Positions 1-7,346 of a DNA stretch of 15,391 bases are shown piece after piece. The notes below the pieces were generated by a model, which saw only the letters and a program-made list of their open reading frames with translations, searched no databases and was not told the DNA's origin. The stretch is from an uncultured Clostridia bacterium (GTDB taxonomy: Bacteria > Bacillota > Clostridia > Oscillospirales > Oscillospiraceae). Numbering within the stretch: the stretch's first letter is position 1; each line of letters begins with the position of its first letter. Where the stretch lies: assembly GCA_947177115.1 (NCBI GenBank), contig CAMWTG010000029.1, forward strand, positions 1-15,391, written 5' to 3'. Position numbers and translations under genes: made by a program.

Positions 1-22
1 AGTCCCTTGAGGGTGCTTTTGG

Positions 23-46
23 TTCTTTTCCCACAAGGGAAAAGAA
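23..46. repeat. Perfect palindrome, 10 bp arms, 4 nt loop
   Basis: The arms at 23-32 and 37-46 (TTCTTTTCCC and GGGAAAAGAA) are exactly complementary around an ACAA loop. No T-run follows on either strand, so it is not a normal intrinsic terminator. It lies upstream of yqfC in the first 120 bases, where no other gene is visible. It may be a dispersed intergenic palindrome or a structure at the 3' end of an upstream transcript; the sequence does not decide between these. Confidence 0.5.
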
Positions 47-52
47 TGCCCC

Positions 53-69
53 CGCCCCGGCGAGGGGCG
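53..69. repeat. GC-rich hairpin upstream of yqfC
   Basis: CGCCCC at 53-58 pairs perfectly with GGGGCG at 64-69 around a 5 nt loop. It follows the palindrome at 23-46 by six bases. Together they could end an upstream transcript or insulate yqfC, but no U-tract follows. No convincing sigma-A or sigma-E promoter was found between here and the yqfC start. Confidence 0.4.
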
Positions 70-109
70 AATCTAAAACAAGATTGGCAGCGGCGGCGGA
101 GAAATTTCT

Positions 110-115
110 GGAGGT
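110..115 (+). promoter_or_regulatory. Ribosome-binding site that fixes the yqfC start
   Basis: GGAGGT sits 5 nt before the ATG at 121. This favours 121 over the open frame upstream, which runs through two palindromes. Confidence 0.7.
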
Positions 116-120
116 CAACA

Positions 121-399
121 ATGGAGTTGTTCAAAAAGAACTTTTTGGATGAAGCGGCGGAGCTCTTCGATCTGCCGCCGGATCTGGTGGCGGGCCTGCC
201 CCATATCGAGGTGGTGGGAAATACCCATTTCTATATGGAGCGCCATAAAGGAATCCTCTCCTACAGCGGAGAGGAGATCGACATCAACGGAGAAAAGGGC
301 ATTGTCCGGGTCTACGGGGAGCATCTGGAGCTGATGAGCATGACCGGCGACCAGCTCCGGATCAAAGGAACCATCTCAAGGGTGGAATGGGTGAAATAA
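121..399 (+). CDS. yqfC: Sporulation protein YqfC (YabP/YqfC family)
   Basis: This 92-residue protein has the size and pattern of the YabP/YqfC family, in which short beta strands alternate with Gly and Ile/Leu (for example the GILSYSGEEIDI segment at about residues 44-55, then VRVYGEHLELMSM, and a closing IKGTISRVEW). In Bacillus subtilis yqfC is a sigma-E-controlled mother-cell sporulation gene; its biochemical role is unknown. The start at 121 was chosen for its GGAGGT site and because upstream residues would come from palindromic DNA. It is followed after one base by yqfD, the universal partner of this family, which strongly supports the identification. No signal peptide or membrane segment is visible. 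Confidence 0.9.
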   Translation: MELFKKNFLDEAAELFDLPPDLVAGLPHIEVVGNTHFYMERHKGILSYSGEEIDINGEKGIVRVYGEHLELMSMTGDQLRIKGTISRVEWVK

Positions 400-400
400 T

Positions 401-1585
401 ATGCTGAAGCATCTGGTAAATCTGGTTAAGGGCGAGGTCACCGGCAGAGTGGAGAGCGGTTTCCCCGAGCGGGTACTGAACCTCTGTGCCGAGTACGGCA
501 TCGTGTTCTGGGATTTGAGATGGACCTCGCCGGTGGAATTTACCTTCACGATGAACCGCCGGGACTGGAAACGGCTGCGGCGGTTGAGCAGGCGCATTGA
601 CTGCGACATGACCGCCGTAGGATGGAGGGGCACGCCCTTCTTTTTGGGGCGCATCCGGCACAGATACGGATTGTGGGTGACGCTGGGAGCCTGTGTGGCG
701 CTGCTGTTTTGGGGTTCCTTCTTTATTTGGGATTTTGAAATAGAGGGCAATGAGACAGTCTCACAGCAGGAGATCCTGCGCGCGCTGGACAAATGCGGCG
801 TGGGCTTCGGGACCTATGGTTTCAATGTGGATTCCTCTCAGCTGCGTAATTACGTGCTGCTGGAGATTCCGGAGTTGAGCTACATTGCCGTCAATGTCCG
901 GGGATGCCGTGCCTACGTCCAGGTGCGGGAGAGGATCCCCGCCCCCGAGATCATCAGCAAACGGGAGCCCGGCAACACCGTGGCCGCCAAAGACGCGCTT
1001 ATTACCGCTATCCAGCCCTGGGATGGACAGAAAATGGTGCTGCCGGGAACTACCGTGGAGGAAGGGCAGCTGCTGATCTCCGGAGTGGTGCAGGATAATG
1101 TTACCGGGATCCGATACCTGCGGGGAATGGGGAAAGTCTATGGGCGGACGTGGTACCATTTGCAGTGCCGGGTGCCTTTGACTGTGCAGGAAAAGGCTTA
1201 TACCGGTGTGGAGAAAGTCAGAAGGGCGGTTCTGGTTGGAAAAAAACGGTGGAATCTCTATTTTAGCAGTAGCATTTTAGGGGATGCTTGTGATAAAATA
1301 ACTACATGGGACGAATGGGAGCTGCCCGGAGGCGTGGCGCTGCCGGTGACTATGGTGACGGAGATGCTGCGGTACTATGAAACCGTTGAGCGGGAACGAA
1401 GCCAGGAGGAGGCCCTAGCTTTGGCGGATATGGTGCTGACGGCCAGGCTGGACGGATATGTGGAGGAGGGCGAAGTCCTCAGCCGGGAGCTTACCAGCGA
1501 GGTGGTGGACGGCGACCTGCTGGTGACGCTGTCGGCGGAGTGCGAGGAGCAGATCGGGCGGCTGGTGGAAACGCCTACGGAATAA
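401..1585 (+). CDS. yqfD: Sporulation protein YqfD
   Basis: The protein has 394 residues, the usual length for YqfD. A cytoplasmic N-terminal part of about 90 residues leads to one hydrophobic segment at about 91-110. The following stretch (about 111-180: IEGNETVS, EIL, IPELS, VNVRG) looks like a POTRA/FtsQ-type module. Further on, GTTVEEGQLLISG (about 217-229) resembles a barrel-sandwich turn. This predicts a single-pass membrane protein with most of its mass outside the cytoplasmic face. In B. subtilis yqfD lies beside yqfC under sigma-E and is linked to sporulation; its mechanism is not known. The start lies one base after the yqfC stop, so the two are probably translationally coupled. The POTRA comparison is my reading of the pattern. 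Confidence 0.92.
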   Translation: MLKHLVNLVKGEVTGRVESGFPERVLNLCAEYGIVFWDLRWTSPVEFTFTMNRRDWKRLRRLSRRIDCDMTAVGWRGTPFFLGRIRHRYGLWVTLGACVALLFWGSFFIWDFEIEGNETVSQQEILRALDKCGVGFGTYGFNVDSSQLRNYVLLEIPELSYIAVNVRGCRAYVQVRERIPAPEIISKREPGNTVAAKDALITAIQPWDGQKMVLPGTTVEEGQLLISGVVQDNVTGIRYLRGMGKVYGRTWYHLQCRVPLTVQEKAYTGVEKVRRAVLVGKKRWNLYFSSSILGDACDKITTWDEWELPGGVALPVTMVTEMLRYYETVERERSQEEALALADMVLTARLDGYVEEGEVLSRELTSEVVDGDLLVTLSAECEEQIGRLVETPTE

Positions 1586-1605
1586 TGGCACAGGGGGCGG
1601 CGGCT

Positions 1606-2310
1606 ATGGCGGCTGTGGTCGTATTCGATATCGGAGAGACGCTGATCGACTATGGGAATCCCCTCAGCTGGGCGGCGCTGTACCGTCCCGCCCTGGAGCG
1701 GGCGGACCGGGCCTGCGCGCTGGGGTTGTCGGAGGAGGATCTTCTCAGCGCCATTGCGGTGCTCAGGCGGTACAACACCCGCCTCTGCCCCAGGACGAAG
1801 GAGGTCAGCGCGGATGAAATTTTCCAGGAGATCCTGGACGCCTGGCACCGCCCGGAGGGACCCAGGGACAGGGTGAAGCGGGAATTTTTCGCCTTTTTCA
1901 AACGCAATGATCCCAGGCCCTATCCGGATGTGCCGGGGGCGCTGGCGGAATTGAAGCGGGCGGGGGTCCGGACGGCCACGCTGTCGGACGTGGCCTACGG
2001 CGAGGACAGCGAGACGGCGCTGGAGGATATCCGGGACCTCGCGGCGTATATCGACCTGCCCCTGACCAGCCGGGACACCGGCTGGCGGAAGCCGGACGGC
2101 AGGGGGCTGGTCTACATCGCCCAGCGGTTCCAGGCGGACGTCCGGGAGCTGGTGTTCGTGGGGAACGAGGAGAAGGACGTGCTCTGCGCCAGGAACGCGG
2201 GGGCGGTGTCCGTGCTGATCGACCGGGACGGGCGGAGGCCGGATCACGGACAGATGTATACGATCCCATCGATGGACGGGTTACAAAAGATTCTACAGGA
2301 AAGAAGTTGA
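1606..2310 (+). CDS. HAD-superfamily hydrolase with Gly in motif I
   Basis: This is a HAD-fold protein of 234 residues from ATG 1606, or 241 residues from ATG 1585, which shares one base with the yqfD stop codon. ATG 1606 is preferred because a purine-rich GGGGGCGG lies just upstream and the first beta strand begins directly after it. HAD motifs are visible: FDIGETL with nucleophile D8, a Ser at about 127 (motif II), K162 in RKPDGRG (motif III), and VGNEEKD near 185-191 (motif IV). A helical cap fits between residues 15 and 105. Motif I is DxGxT, so the usual second Asp (acid/base) is Gly; some functional HAD phosphatases share this. The substrate cannot be read from sequence. Its place between yqfD and phoH is not part of the standard Bacillus cluster. 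Confidence 0.8.
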   Translation: MAAVVVFDIGETLIDYGNPLSWAALYRPALERADRACALGLSEEDLLSAIAVLRRYNTRLCPRTKEVSADEIFQEILDAWHRPEGPRDRVKREFFAFFKRNDPRPYPDVPGALAELKRAGVRTATLSDVAYGEDSETALEDIRDLAAYIDLPLTSRDTGWRKPDGRGLVYIAQRFQADVRELVFVGNEEKDVLCARNAGAVSVLIDRDGRRPDHGQMYTIPSMDGLQKILQERS

Positions 2311-2316
2311 AACAGT

Positions 2317-3279
2317 TTGGAACAAAGGATAGAGATCGAAAGATTGGAAGAAGCGGCCAGTATTTTTGGCTCCTTCGATGAAAATATCCGCCTTATCGAG
2401 GCGGAATTCCATGTGGTAGTTACTAACCGGGAAGGCGAACTGCGTATTGCCGGTGAGCCGGAGGACACTATGCTGGCCGCTAAGGCCATTCATGCCCTGC
2501 TGACCCTGGCCAGCAAGGGGGAGAATATCGGGCAGCAGACCGTGCGGTATGTGATCGGGCTGGCGCGGTCGGGGCAGGCGGACAAGGCCGCGGAGCTGAC
2601 GGCGGATGTCATCTGCATCACCTCCAAGGGCAGGCCCGTGAAGGCTAAGACCATCGGCCAAAAGAAGTATATTGAATCGGTGCAGAAAAACACCGTTACC
2701 ATCGGCGTGGGGCCCGCCGGTACGGGCAAAACCTATCTGGCGGTTGCCGCCGCCGTGGCCGCGTTCCGGGACAAGCAGATCAATCGGATCATCCTGACGC
2801 GCCCCGCCGTGGAGGCGGGGGAACGGCTGGGGTTCCTGCCGGGGGATTTGCAGTCTAAAGTCGACCCCTATCTGAGGCCCCTGTATGACGCCCTCTTCGA
2901 CATGCTGGGGGCGGAGACGTACCAGAAGTATCTGGAGCGGGGGAATATTGAGGTCGCGCCGCTGGCGTATATGCGCGGGCGGACGCTGGACGACAGCTTT
3001 ATTATCCTCGATGAGGCCCAGAATACCAGCAGGGAACAGATGAAGATGTTCCTTACCCGTATGGGGTTTGGATCGAAGGTGGTCATTACCGGTGACGTGA
3101 CCCAGATCGACCTCCCGGCGGACAAGACCTCGGGGCTGAAGGAGGCGGTGCGGGTGCTGAAGAACGTGGAGGGCATTGGCATCTGCGAGCTGACGGACCA
3201 GGACGTGGTGCGGCATGTGATGGTCCAGCGGATCATTAAGGCCTATGACGACTACTATAACAAGGGAAAGAAGAGATAG
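2317..3279 (+). CDS. phoH: PhoH-family ATPase
   Basis: This 320-residue protein matches the length and layout of the PhoH family: an N-terminal region of about 110 residues (KH-like in this family) and then a P-loop ATPase core. Walker A is GPAGTGKT at 132-139. The family signature TRPAVEAGERLGFLPG follows at about 161-176. Walker B is ILDEAQN at about 230-236, and sensor-like ITGDVTQIDLP at about 257-267. The start is TTG at 2317, because no ATG or GTG lies near the N-terminus in frame; AGGAAAG lies 12 nt upstream. PhoH proteins are linked to RNA metabolism and sit beside YbeY in many bacteria, which is the case here, with only 3 nt between the genes. No pgpH gene intervenes, unlike in Bacillus. 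Confidence 0.95.
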   Translation: MEQRIEIERLEEAASIFGSFDENIRLIEAEFHVVVTNREGELRIAGEPEDTMLAAKAIHALLTLASKGENIGQQTVRYVIGLARSGQADKAAELTADVICITSKGRPVKAKTIGQKKYIESVQKNTVTIGVGPAGTGKTYLAVAAAVAAFRDKQINRIILTRPAVEAGERLGFLPGDLQSKVDPYLRPLYDALFDMLGAETYQKYLERGNIEVAPLAYMRGRTLDDSFIILDEAQNTSREQMKMFLTRMGFGSKVVITGDVTQIDLPADKTSGLKEAVRVLKNVEGIGICELTDQDVVRHVMVQRIIKAYDDYYNKGKKR

Positions 3280-3282
3280 AGA

Positions 3283-3774
3283 ATGGCGAAGCGGCATTAT
3301 ATCCCTGTGACGGCGGATGTGCCGGGAATCAACGAGGGCCTGCGGGCATTTGTGCGAAAAGTGATCCGTACTGCTTTGTCAGCGGAGGGCGTGGATTTCC
3401 CCTGCGAGGTGGACGTGCGGATCACAAATGATACCAGGATTCACCAGGTTAATCTGGATATGCGGAATGTGGACAGGCCCACGGACGTGCTGAGCTTTCC
3501 CATGTTCGACCTGACGCCGGGGGAGCTTCCGGGGGAGGAGGACGCGGACCCCGCCACGGGGCTGATCCCTCTGGGGGACATGATGATCTCCATGGAGCGG
3601 GTCCAGGCCCAGGCGAAGGAGTACGGGCACTCCAACAGGCGGGAACTGGCGTATCTGGTGGTACACTCCGTTCTGCATCTGCTGGGGTACGACCATCTGG
3701 ACGAGGGGCCCCAGAAGGCGCAGATGCGGGCCAGAGAGGACGCTATTATGGCGGAGCTGGGGATTGAGCGGTGA
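3283..3774 (+). CDS. ybeY: Endoribonuclease YbeY, rRNA maturation factor
   Basis: This 163-residue protein is a metal-dependent single-strand endoribonuclease involved in 16S rRNA 3'-end maturation and ribosome quality control. The zinc-binding HxxxHxxxxxH motif is intact, with H128, H132 and H138. The upstream family block NVDRPTDVLSFP (about 62-73) is also present, as is LGDMMIS (98-104). The start at 3283 has a purine-rich GGGAAAGAAGAGA upstream. The final codons overlap the GTG start of the next gene in a GTGA arrangement, so the lipoprotein downstream is probably translationally coupled to it. Confidence 0.96.
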   Translation: MAKRHYIPVTADVPGINEGLRAFVRKVIRTALSAEGVDFPCEVDVRITNDTRIHQVNLDMRNVDRPTDVLSFPMFDLTPGELPGEEDADPATGLIPLGDMMISMERVQAQAKEYGHSNRRELAYLVVHSVLHLLGYDHLDEGPQKAQMRAREDAIMAELGIER

Positions 3775-4547
3775 AAAGATGGATTTTGCTTCTGGCGGCT
3801 TTGCTGTTGCTGAACGGCTGTGGAAATTCTGCATCTCCGACCGAACCGGAACCCATCAATGAACCAACGCCTCCCCCAACTGCGCAGGATGTTGTCCAAT
3901 GGCTGACGGACCCGTCCCATTTTTTGTTCTACGTCAATCACTGGCCCAACGGGCACATCATTACCACAGAACGGACAGAGGAGGGACTGACGCTGACCGT
4001 GTGGGCAGAGGATGATCTTAGCGCGCCAGTGCAAACGATCCTCATGGAGGACTGTGAGGACTTCGACCAGATGGTGAGCGTAAGAGGAGATGCCTATGAA
4101 CCCAACTCCGAAGCGTTGGTGACAGTCCAGGATTTCAACTTTGACGGACAGGACGATTTCGGTTTTTGCTACAGCCGGGGAATGCAGCCTCAGTTTTTCC
4201 ACGTATGGCTGTGGGACGAAGCCACAGGGCAGTATCAGGCGGAACCAGCCTTTGACGAGCTGCCTTCGCCTTATGTGGACTGGGTAGATGAGAAGATCGA
4301 GTGCTACATCCGGGGCGGCGCGGCGGGTGCCCAAGGGGATCACTCCTTTTACCAATGGATCGATGGGGTGCTGACCGAGGTGCGGCATATCAAGTTGGAT
4401 TTTGAGGACTGGGAGGATATGAACAGCCACTATGTCTCCGTCACTGACCGGATCAATGGGGAGATGCAGGAGGTTTTCCGGTACGAGGGCAACGACTGGT
4501 TTGATATTGCGGACCGCTGGAGCAGCCTGGGGTACACTGGAGAATAA
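3771..4547 (+). CDS. Putative lipoprotein with a DxNxDG acidic loop
   Basis: The 258-residue product starts at GTG 3771, inside the ybeY stop. Residues 1-17 form a lipoprotein signal: KR, a Leu/Ala-rich core, and lipobox LNGC with C17 as the predicted lipidated residue. A Pro/Thr/Glu-rich linker follows (about 20-40). The mature part contains DFNFDGQDDFGF at 121-132, a calcium-loop-like DxNxDGxxD pattern known from FG-GAP/VCBS and XAC2610-type secreted proteins, followed by aromatic-rich strands. It is expected on the outer face of the membrane. The function is unknown. The region is less GC-rich than its neighbours (29 of 60 bases in 4081-4140), which hints at a later arrival in the operon. 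Confidence 0.75.
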   Translation: MKRWILLLAALLLLNGCGNSASPTEPEPINEPTPPPTAQDVVQWLTDPSHFLFYVNHWPNGHIITTERTEEGLTLTVWAEDDLSAPVQTILMEDCEDFDQMVSVRGDAYEPNSEALVTVQDFNFDGQDDFGFCYSRGMQPQFFHVWLWDEATGQYQAEPAFDELPSPYVDWVDEKIECYIRGGAAGAQGDHSFYQWIDGVLTEVRHIKLDFEDWEDMNSHYVSVTDRINGEMQEVFRYEGNDWFDIADRWSSLGYTGE

Positions 4548-4562
4548 CAGGAGAAACTTTTT

Positions 4563-5273
4563 ATGAAACTGCAGATCAGCGATAATTTGATCAAGCACTA
4601 TTTGCAGAATGCATATTTTATCACCGGGCACAGCTGTGCCGGGAAATCCACCATGGTAAGGATGCTGGCCCAGCGGTATGACATGATCCACTGTGGGGAG
4701 AATTACAATGATGTATTCCCACGGGAAAAACTCTCCCGGTGGAAGCAGCCCGGGCTGTGCTATTTCGACACCATGAGCGGCTGGGAAGAGTGGCTGAACA
4801 TGACGCCGGAGGAGCACTGGAACTGGACAGAGCAGGTCGCCCGGGAGGCTGCGGAGATCGAGATATTGGAGCTTATCCGGCTGTCCGCACAGGGGAAGAA
4901 GATCATCGTGGATACCAACATCCCGGTGGACATCCTGCGGGAGATTTCGGATTACGGTCATGTAGCCATCATGCTCTGCGACCCGCCGGATATCTGCGCG
5001 GCCCGGTTTTTTGAGCGGGACGATCCGGAGAAGCAGTTCATGCTGGAGCAGATCAGCCTGTGTAAGGACCCGGAGGCCACGCGGAAAAATTTCGATTCGT
5101 GGATGCATTACTGTCCGCCGGAAGAGACCGACTGGCAGCATACCGGCTTTTTTACGTACACGCGCACGGATTTTGAGAGCGACACCCGGGAGGAAGTGCT
5201 GCATATTTTGGCGGAGCATTTCGGGTTATTGCAAAAAACATCCGGCAAATTGCTCAATGCCGGAAAATTTTAG
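4563..5273 (+). CDS. Uncharacterised P-loop NTPase/kinase-like protein
   Basis: This 236-residue protein has a clear Walker A, GHSCAGKS at 22-29, followed by Thr, as in small-molecule kinases and AAA_33-type proteins. A likely Walker B-like strand is KKIIVDTN at about 111-118, and a lid-like acidic and basic stretch (ARFFERDDPEKQ) follows. The protein is unusually rich in Cys, Trp and His, for example the WEEW and HWNW segments and HYCPPEE. No membrane segment is seen. The start at 4563 is served by AGGAG 9 nt upstream. It lies where dgkA and cdd are found in Bacillus, but shows no similarity to either that I can see. I infer a phosphotransferase acting on an unknown small substrate; the exact family is not recognised. 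Confidence 0.75.
   Translation: MKLQISDNLIKHYLQNAYFITGHSCAGKSTMVRMLAQRYDMIHCGENYNDVFPREKLSRWKQPGLCYFDTMSGWEEWLNMTPEEHWNWTEQVAREAAEIEILELIRLSAQGKKIIVDTNIPVDILREISDYGHVAIMLCDPPDICAARFFERDDPEKQFMLEQISLCKDPEATRKNFDSWMHYCPPEETDWQHTGFFTYTRTDFESDTREEVLHILAEHFGLLQKTSGKLLNAGKF
5242..5270 (+). terminator. Possible terminator hairpin overlapping a gene's 3' end
   Basis: CCGGCA at 5242-5247 pairs with TGCCGG at 5258-5263 around a 10 nt loop, followed by AAAATTTT. The structure lies inside the last codons of the P-loop gene and ends at its stop codon. The T-run has only four bases and is offset by four A, so termination would be partial at best. Confidence 0.3.
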
Positions 5274-5294
5274 AAAGTTGAGGATTACCTGTAA

Positions 5295-6191
5295 ATGAAC
5301 GAGATCAAGAAAACTGCAATGATTACCATCGCCGGACGGCCCAACGTGGGCAAGTCCACCCTGACCAACGCCCTGGTGGGGGAGAAAATCGCCATCGTCT
5401 CCCCTAAGCCCCAGACCACCCGCAACCGCATCTGCGGCGTGGTGAACCGGGGGGAGACTCAGTTTGTCTTTCTGGATACTCCCGGTTTCCACAAGGCCCG
5501 GACCCGGCTGGGGGACTATATGGTGAAGGTGGTCAGGGACTCCGTGGCGGACGTGGAGGCGGTGTGCCTCATGGTGGAGCCTATCGCCAAGGTGGGTTCC
5601 CCGGAGCAGGCCCTCATTGACCGCATCAGGGAGGAAAAACTCCCCGCCGTGCTGGTCATCAACAAGATCGACACCGTGGAGAAGGCCCAGCTGTTGGACG
5701 TTATGGCGGTATACAGCGCGGCTTATGAGTTCGATGCCATCATCCCCATTTCCGCCCAGGAGAAGGACGGGCTGGAGGAGCTGATGGAGCAGCTGGAGAA
5801 GTACGCCGGGGAGGGCCCCCAGCTGTTCCCCGACGGCATGACCACCGACCAGCCGGAACGGCAGGTGGTGGCGGAGATCGTGCGGGAAAAGCTGCTTCGC
5901 AATCTGGACAAGGAGGTCCCCCATGGCACCGCTATCGAGGTGACCAAGTTCTCCGAGCGGGATTCCGGGGTCATTGATCTGGACGTGACCATCTACTGCG
6001 AGAAGGCCAGCCACAAGGGTATTATTATCGGGAAAAACGGCGCGATGCTGAAAAAAATCGCCTCCCACGCACGGGAGGACATCGAGCGGTTTATGGGGAC
6101 CAAGGTCTATATGGAGACTTGGGTCAAGGTCAAGGAAAACTGGCGGGATAACGTCAATTATATCCGGTCCTTCGGGTATGACGAGCAGTAG
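5295..6191 (+). CDS. era: GTPase Era, 30S ribosome assembly factor
   Basis: At 298 residues this is a full-length Era. GTPase motifs are all present: G1 GRPNVGKS at 14-21, G2 region with T41/T42, G3 DTPG at 61-64, G4 NKID at 123-126 and G5 SAQ at 153-155. The C-terminal KH domain carries IIGKNG at 244-249 and the conserved WVKVKENWR near 276-284. Era binds the 3' end of 16S rRNA and guides late 30S maturation, working with YbeY, which is encoded upstream. It starts 21 nt after the P-loop gene. In Bacillus recO follows after a very small gene; here three acetyltransferase genes intervene. Confidence 0.98.
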   Translation: MNEIKKTAMITIAGRPNVGKSTLTNALVGEKIAIVSPKPQTTRNRICGVVNRGETQFVFLDTPGFHKARTRLGDYMVKVVRDSVADVEAVCLMVEPIAKVGSPEQALIDRIREEKLPAVLVINKIDTVEKAQLLDVMAVYSAAYEFDAIIPISAQEKDGLEELMEQLEKYAGEGPQLFPDGMTTDQPERQVVAEIVREKLLRNLDKEVPHGTAIEVTKFSERDSGVIDLDVTIYCEKASHKGIIIGKNGAMLKKIASHAREDIERFMGTKVYMETWVKVKENWRDNVNYIRSFGYDEQ

Positions 6192-6211
6192 AGAAAGAGG
6201 TCGGAAATACG

Positions 6212-6763
6212 ATGGATTATCAGGAAAAGACGGTTTTGCTGAAGAACGGGAAGAGCTGCGTCATCCGCCGGGCGGAGGAGGCGGACGCGGAGCGGCTTCT
6301 GCGCTATCAGAAGGAGACCAGCGGCGAGACGCCCTACCTGGTATCGGGGCCGGAGGATATCGACTGGACGGCGGAGCAGCAGGCGAAGCGGATCGAACGG
6401 TGGAACGCGTCTGCTGACCGCCTGCGGCTGCTGGCGGAGGTGGACGGGGAATTGGCGGGGGTGTCCATTGTGTACGCCAACAACACCCAGACCCGCCTGC
6501 GCCACCGGTGCTGTGTCGATATTACCCTTTACAGGAAATTCTGGGGGCTGGGCATTGGGACCGCGCTGTTGAGGGAGGTGCTGGGCGCCGCCAGGGCCGC
6601 AGGATACGAGCAGGCGGAGCTGGAGGTGGTCTCTGCCAACACCCCGGCTATTGGACTTTATAAGAAGCTGGGATTTGACGCGGTCGGGACCATGCCCCGC
6701 GCCTTGAAGTACGGGGACGGGAGTTATGCGGATTTCCTGCTGATGGTAAAACGGCTGGACTGA
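6212..6763 (+). CDS. GNAT-family N-acetyltransferase, copy 1 of 3
   Basis: The 183-residue protein is a single GNAT domain. The acetyl-CoA-binding motif A lies in WGLGIGTALL at about 111-120, a variant of the Q/RxxGxG/A loop preceded by K109. The C-terminal GNAT block is VSANTPAIGLYKKLGF at about 140-155. It starts with AGAGGT upstream, 20 nt after era. Counted by eye without gaps, it is about 57% identical to copy 2 and 58% to copy 3. Identity is highest in the first 30 residues, around AEVDG, and across the C-terminal third, and lowest at about residues 45-72 and 81-95, where substrate-contacting loops would be expected. The substrate is unknown. Confidence 0.88.
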   Translation: MDYQEKTVLLKNGKSCVIRRAEEADAERLLRYQKETSGETPYLVSGPEDIDWTAEQQAKRIERWNASADRLRLLAEVDGELAGVSIVYANNTQTRLRHRCCVDITLYRKFWGLGIGTALLREVLGAARAAGYEQAELEVVSANTPAIGLYKKLGFDAVGTMPRALKYGDGSYADFLLMVKRLD

Positions 6764-6778
6764 CCGTAAGGAGAAAAA

Positions 6779-7330
6779 ATGGAATATGCTAGCAAAGAAT
6801 TCCTGCTGAAAAACGGGAAAACCTGCGTCATTCGCCGGACGGAGGAGGCGGATGCGGAGCGGATGATTGAATATGTGAATGTGACGGCGGAGGAGACGCC
6901 CTTTCTGGGGCGGGAGCCGGAAGAAGCCTCCTTTACCCTGGAGCAGGAGAGGGAGATCATCCGGAACATGAATGCGGCGGAAAGAAATATCCTGCTGCTG
7001 GCGGAGGTGGACGGCGTACACGCCGGGAACGCAAACTTCAGCTGCGTAAAGGACCGGGCCCGGTTCCGCCACAGATGTGGGATAGGCGTTGGATTGTACC
7101 GTGCCTTCTGGGGCATGGGCGTTGGGACCGTGCTGCTGGAGGAGCTGCTGGCCGCCGCCAGGACCGCCGGATATGAGCAGGTGGAGCTGGAGGTGGTATC
7201 CACCAATGAGGCGGCGGTCAGGCTGTATAAGAAGCTGGGCTTCCAAGTCACGGGGACTCTGCCCTGGGCGTTCAAGTACAAGGACGGGAGCTATGCGGAC
7301 TTCCTGCTGATGGTGAAAAAACTGGTTTGA
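6779..7330 (+). CDS. GNAT-family N-acetyltransferase, copy 2 of 3
   Basis: This is the second 183-residue paralogue. It keeps motif A (WGMGVGTVLL, about 111-120), the RHRC tetrad at about 97-100 that all three copies share, and the C-terminal block ending DGSYADFLLMVKKL. The spacer before it contains AAGGAG, well placed for ATG 6779. By eye it is about 61% identical to copy 3, slightly closer than either is to copy 1. The middle region (about 45-95) differs, so copies may act on different substrates. It may use acetyl-CoA on a small amine, an antibiotic or a protein N-terminus; sequence alone does not say which. Confidence 0.88.
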   Translation: MEYASKEFLLKNGKTCVIRRTEEADAERMIEYVNVTAEETPFLGREPEEASFTLEQEREIIRNMNAAERNILLLAEVDGVHAGNANFSCVKDRARFRHRCGIGVGLYRAFWGMGVGTVLLEELLAAARTAGYEQVELEVVSTNEAAVRLYKKLGFQVTGTLPWAFKYKDGSYADFLLMVKKLV

Positions 7331-7346
7331 TCCGGAGGAGCAAGCA

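Noticed and set aside
7..120. N-terminal extension of YqfC to an upstream ATG
   Set aside because: It would translate both palindromes into an Arg/Pro-rich stretch unlike the family, and ATG 121 has a proper GGAGGT site.
3441..5219. Minus-strand open frame of about 590 codons across ybeY, the lipoprotein and the P-loop gene
   Set aside because: It spans three supported + strand genes and their junctions, has no credible start region, and shows no domain.
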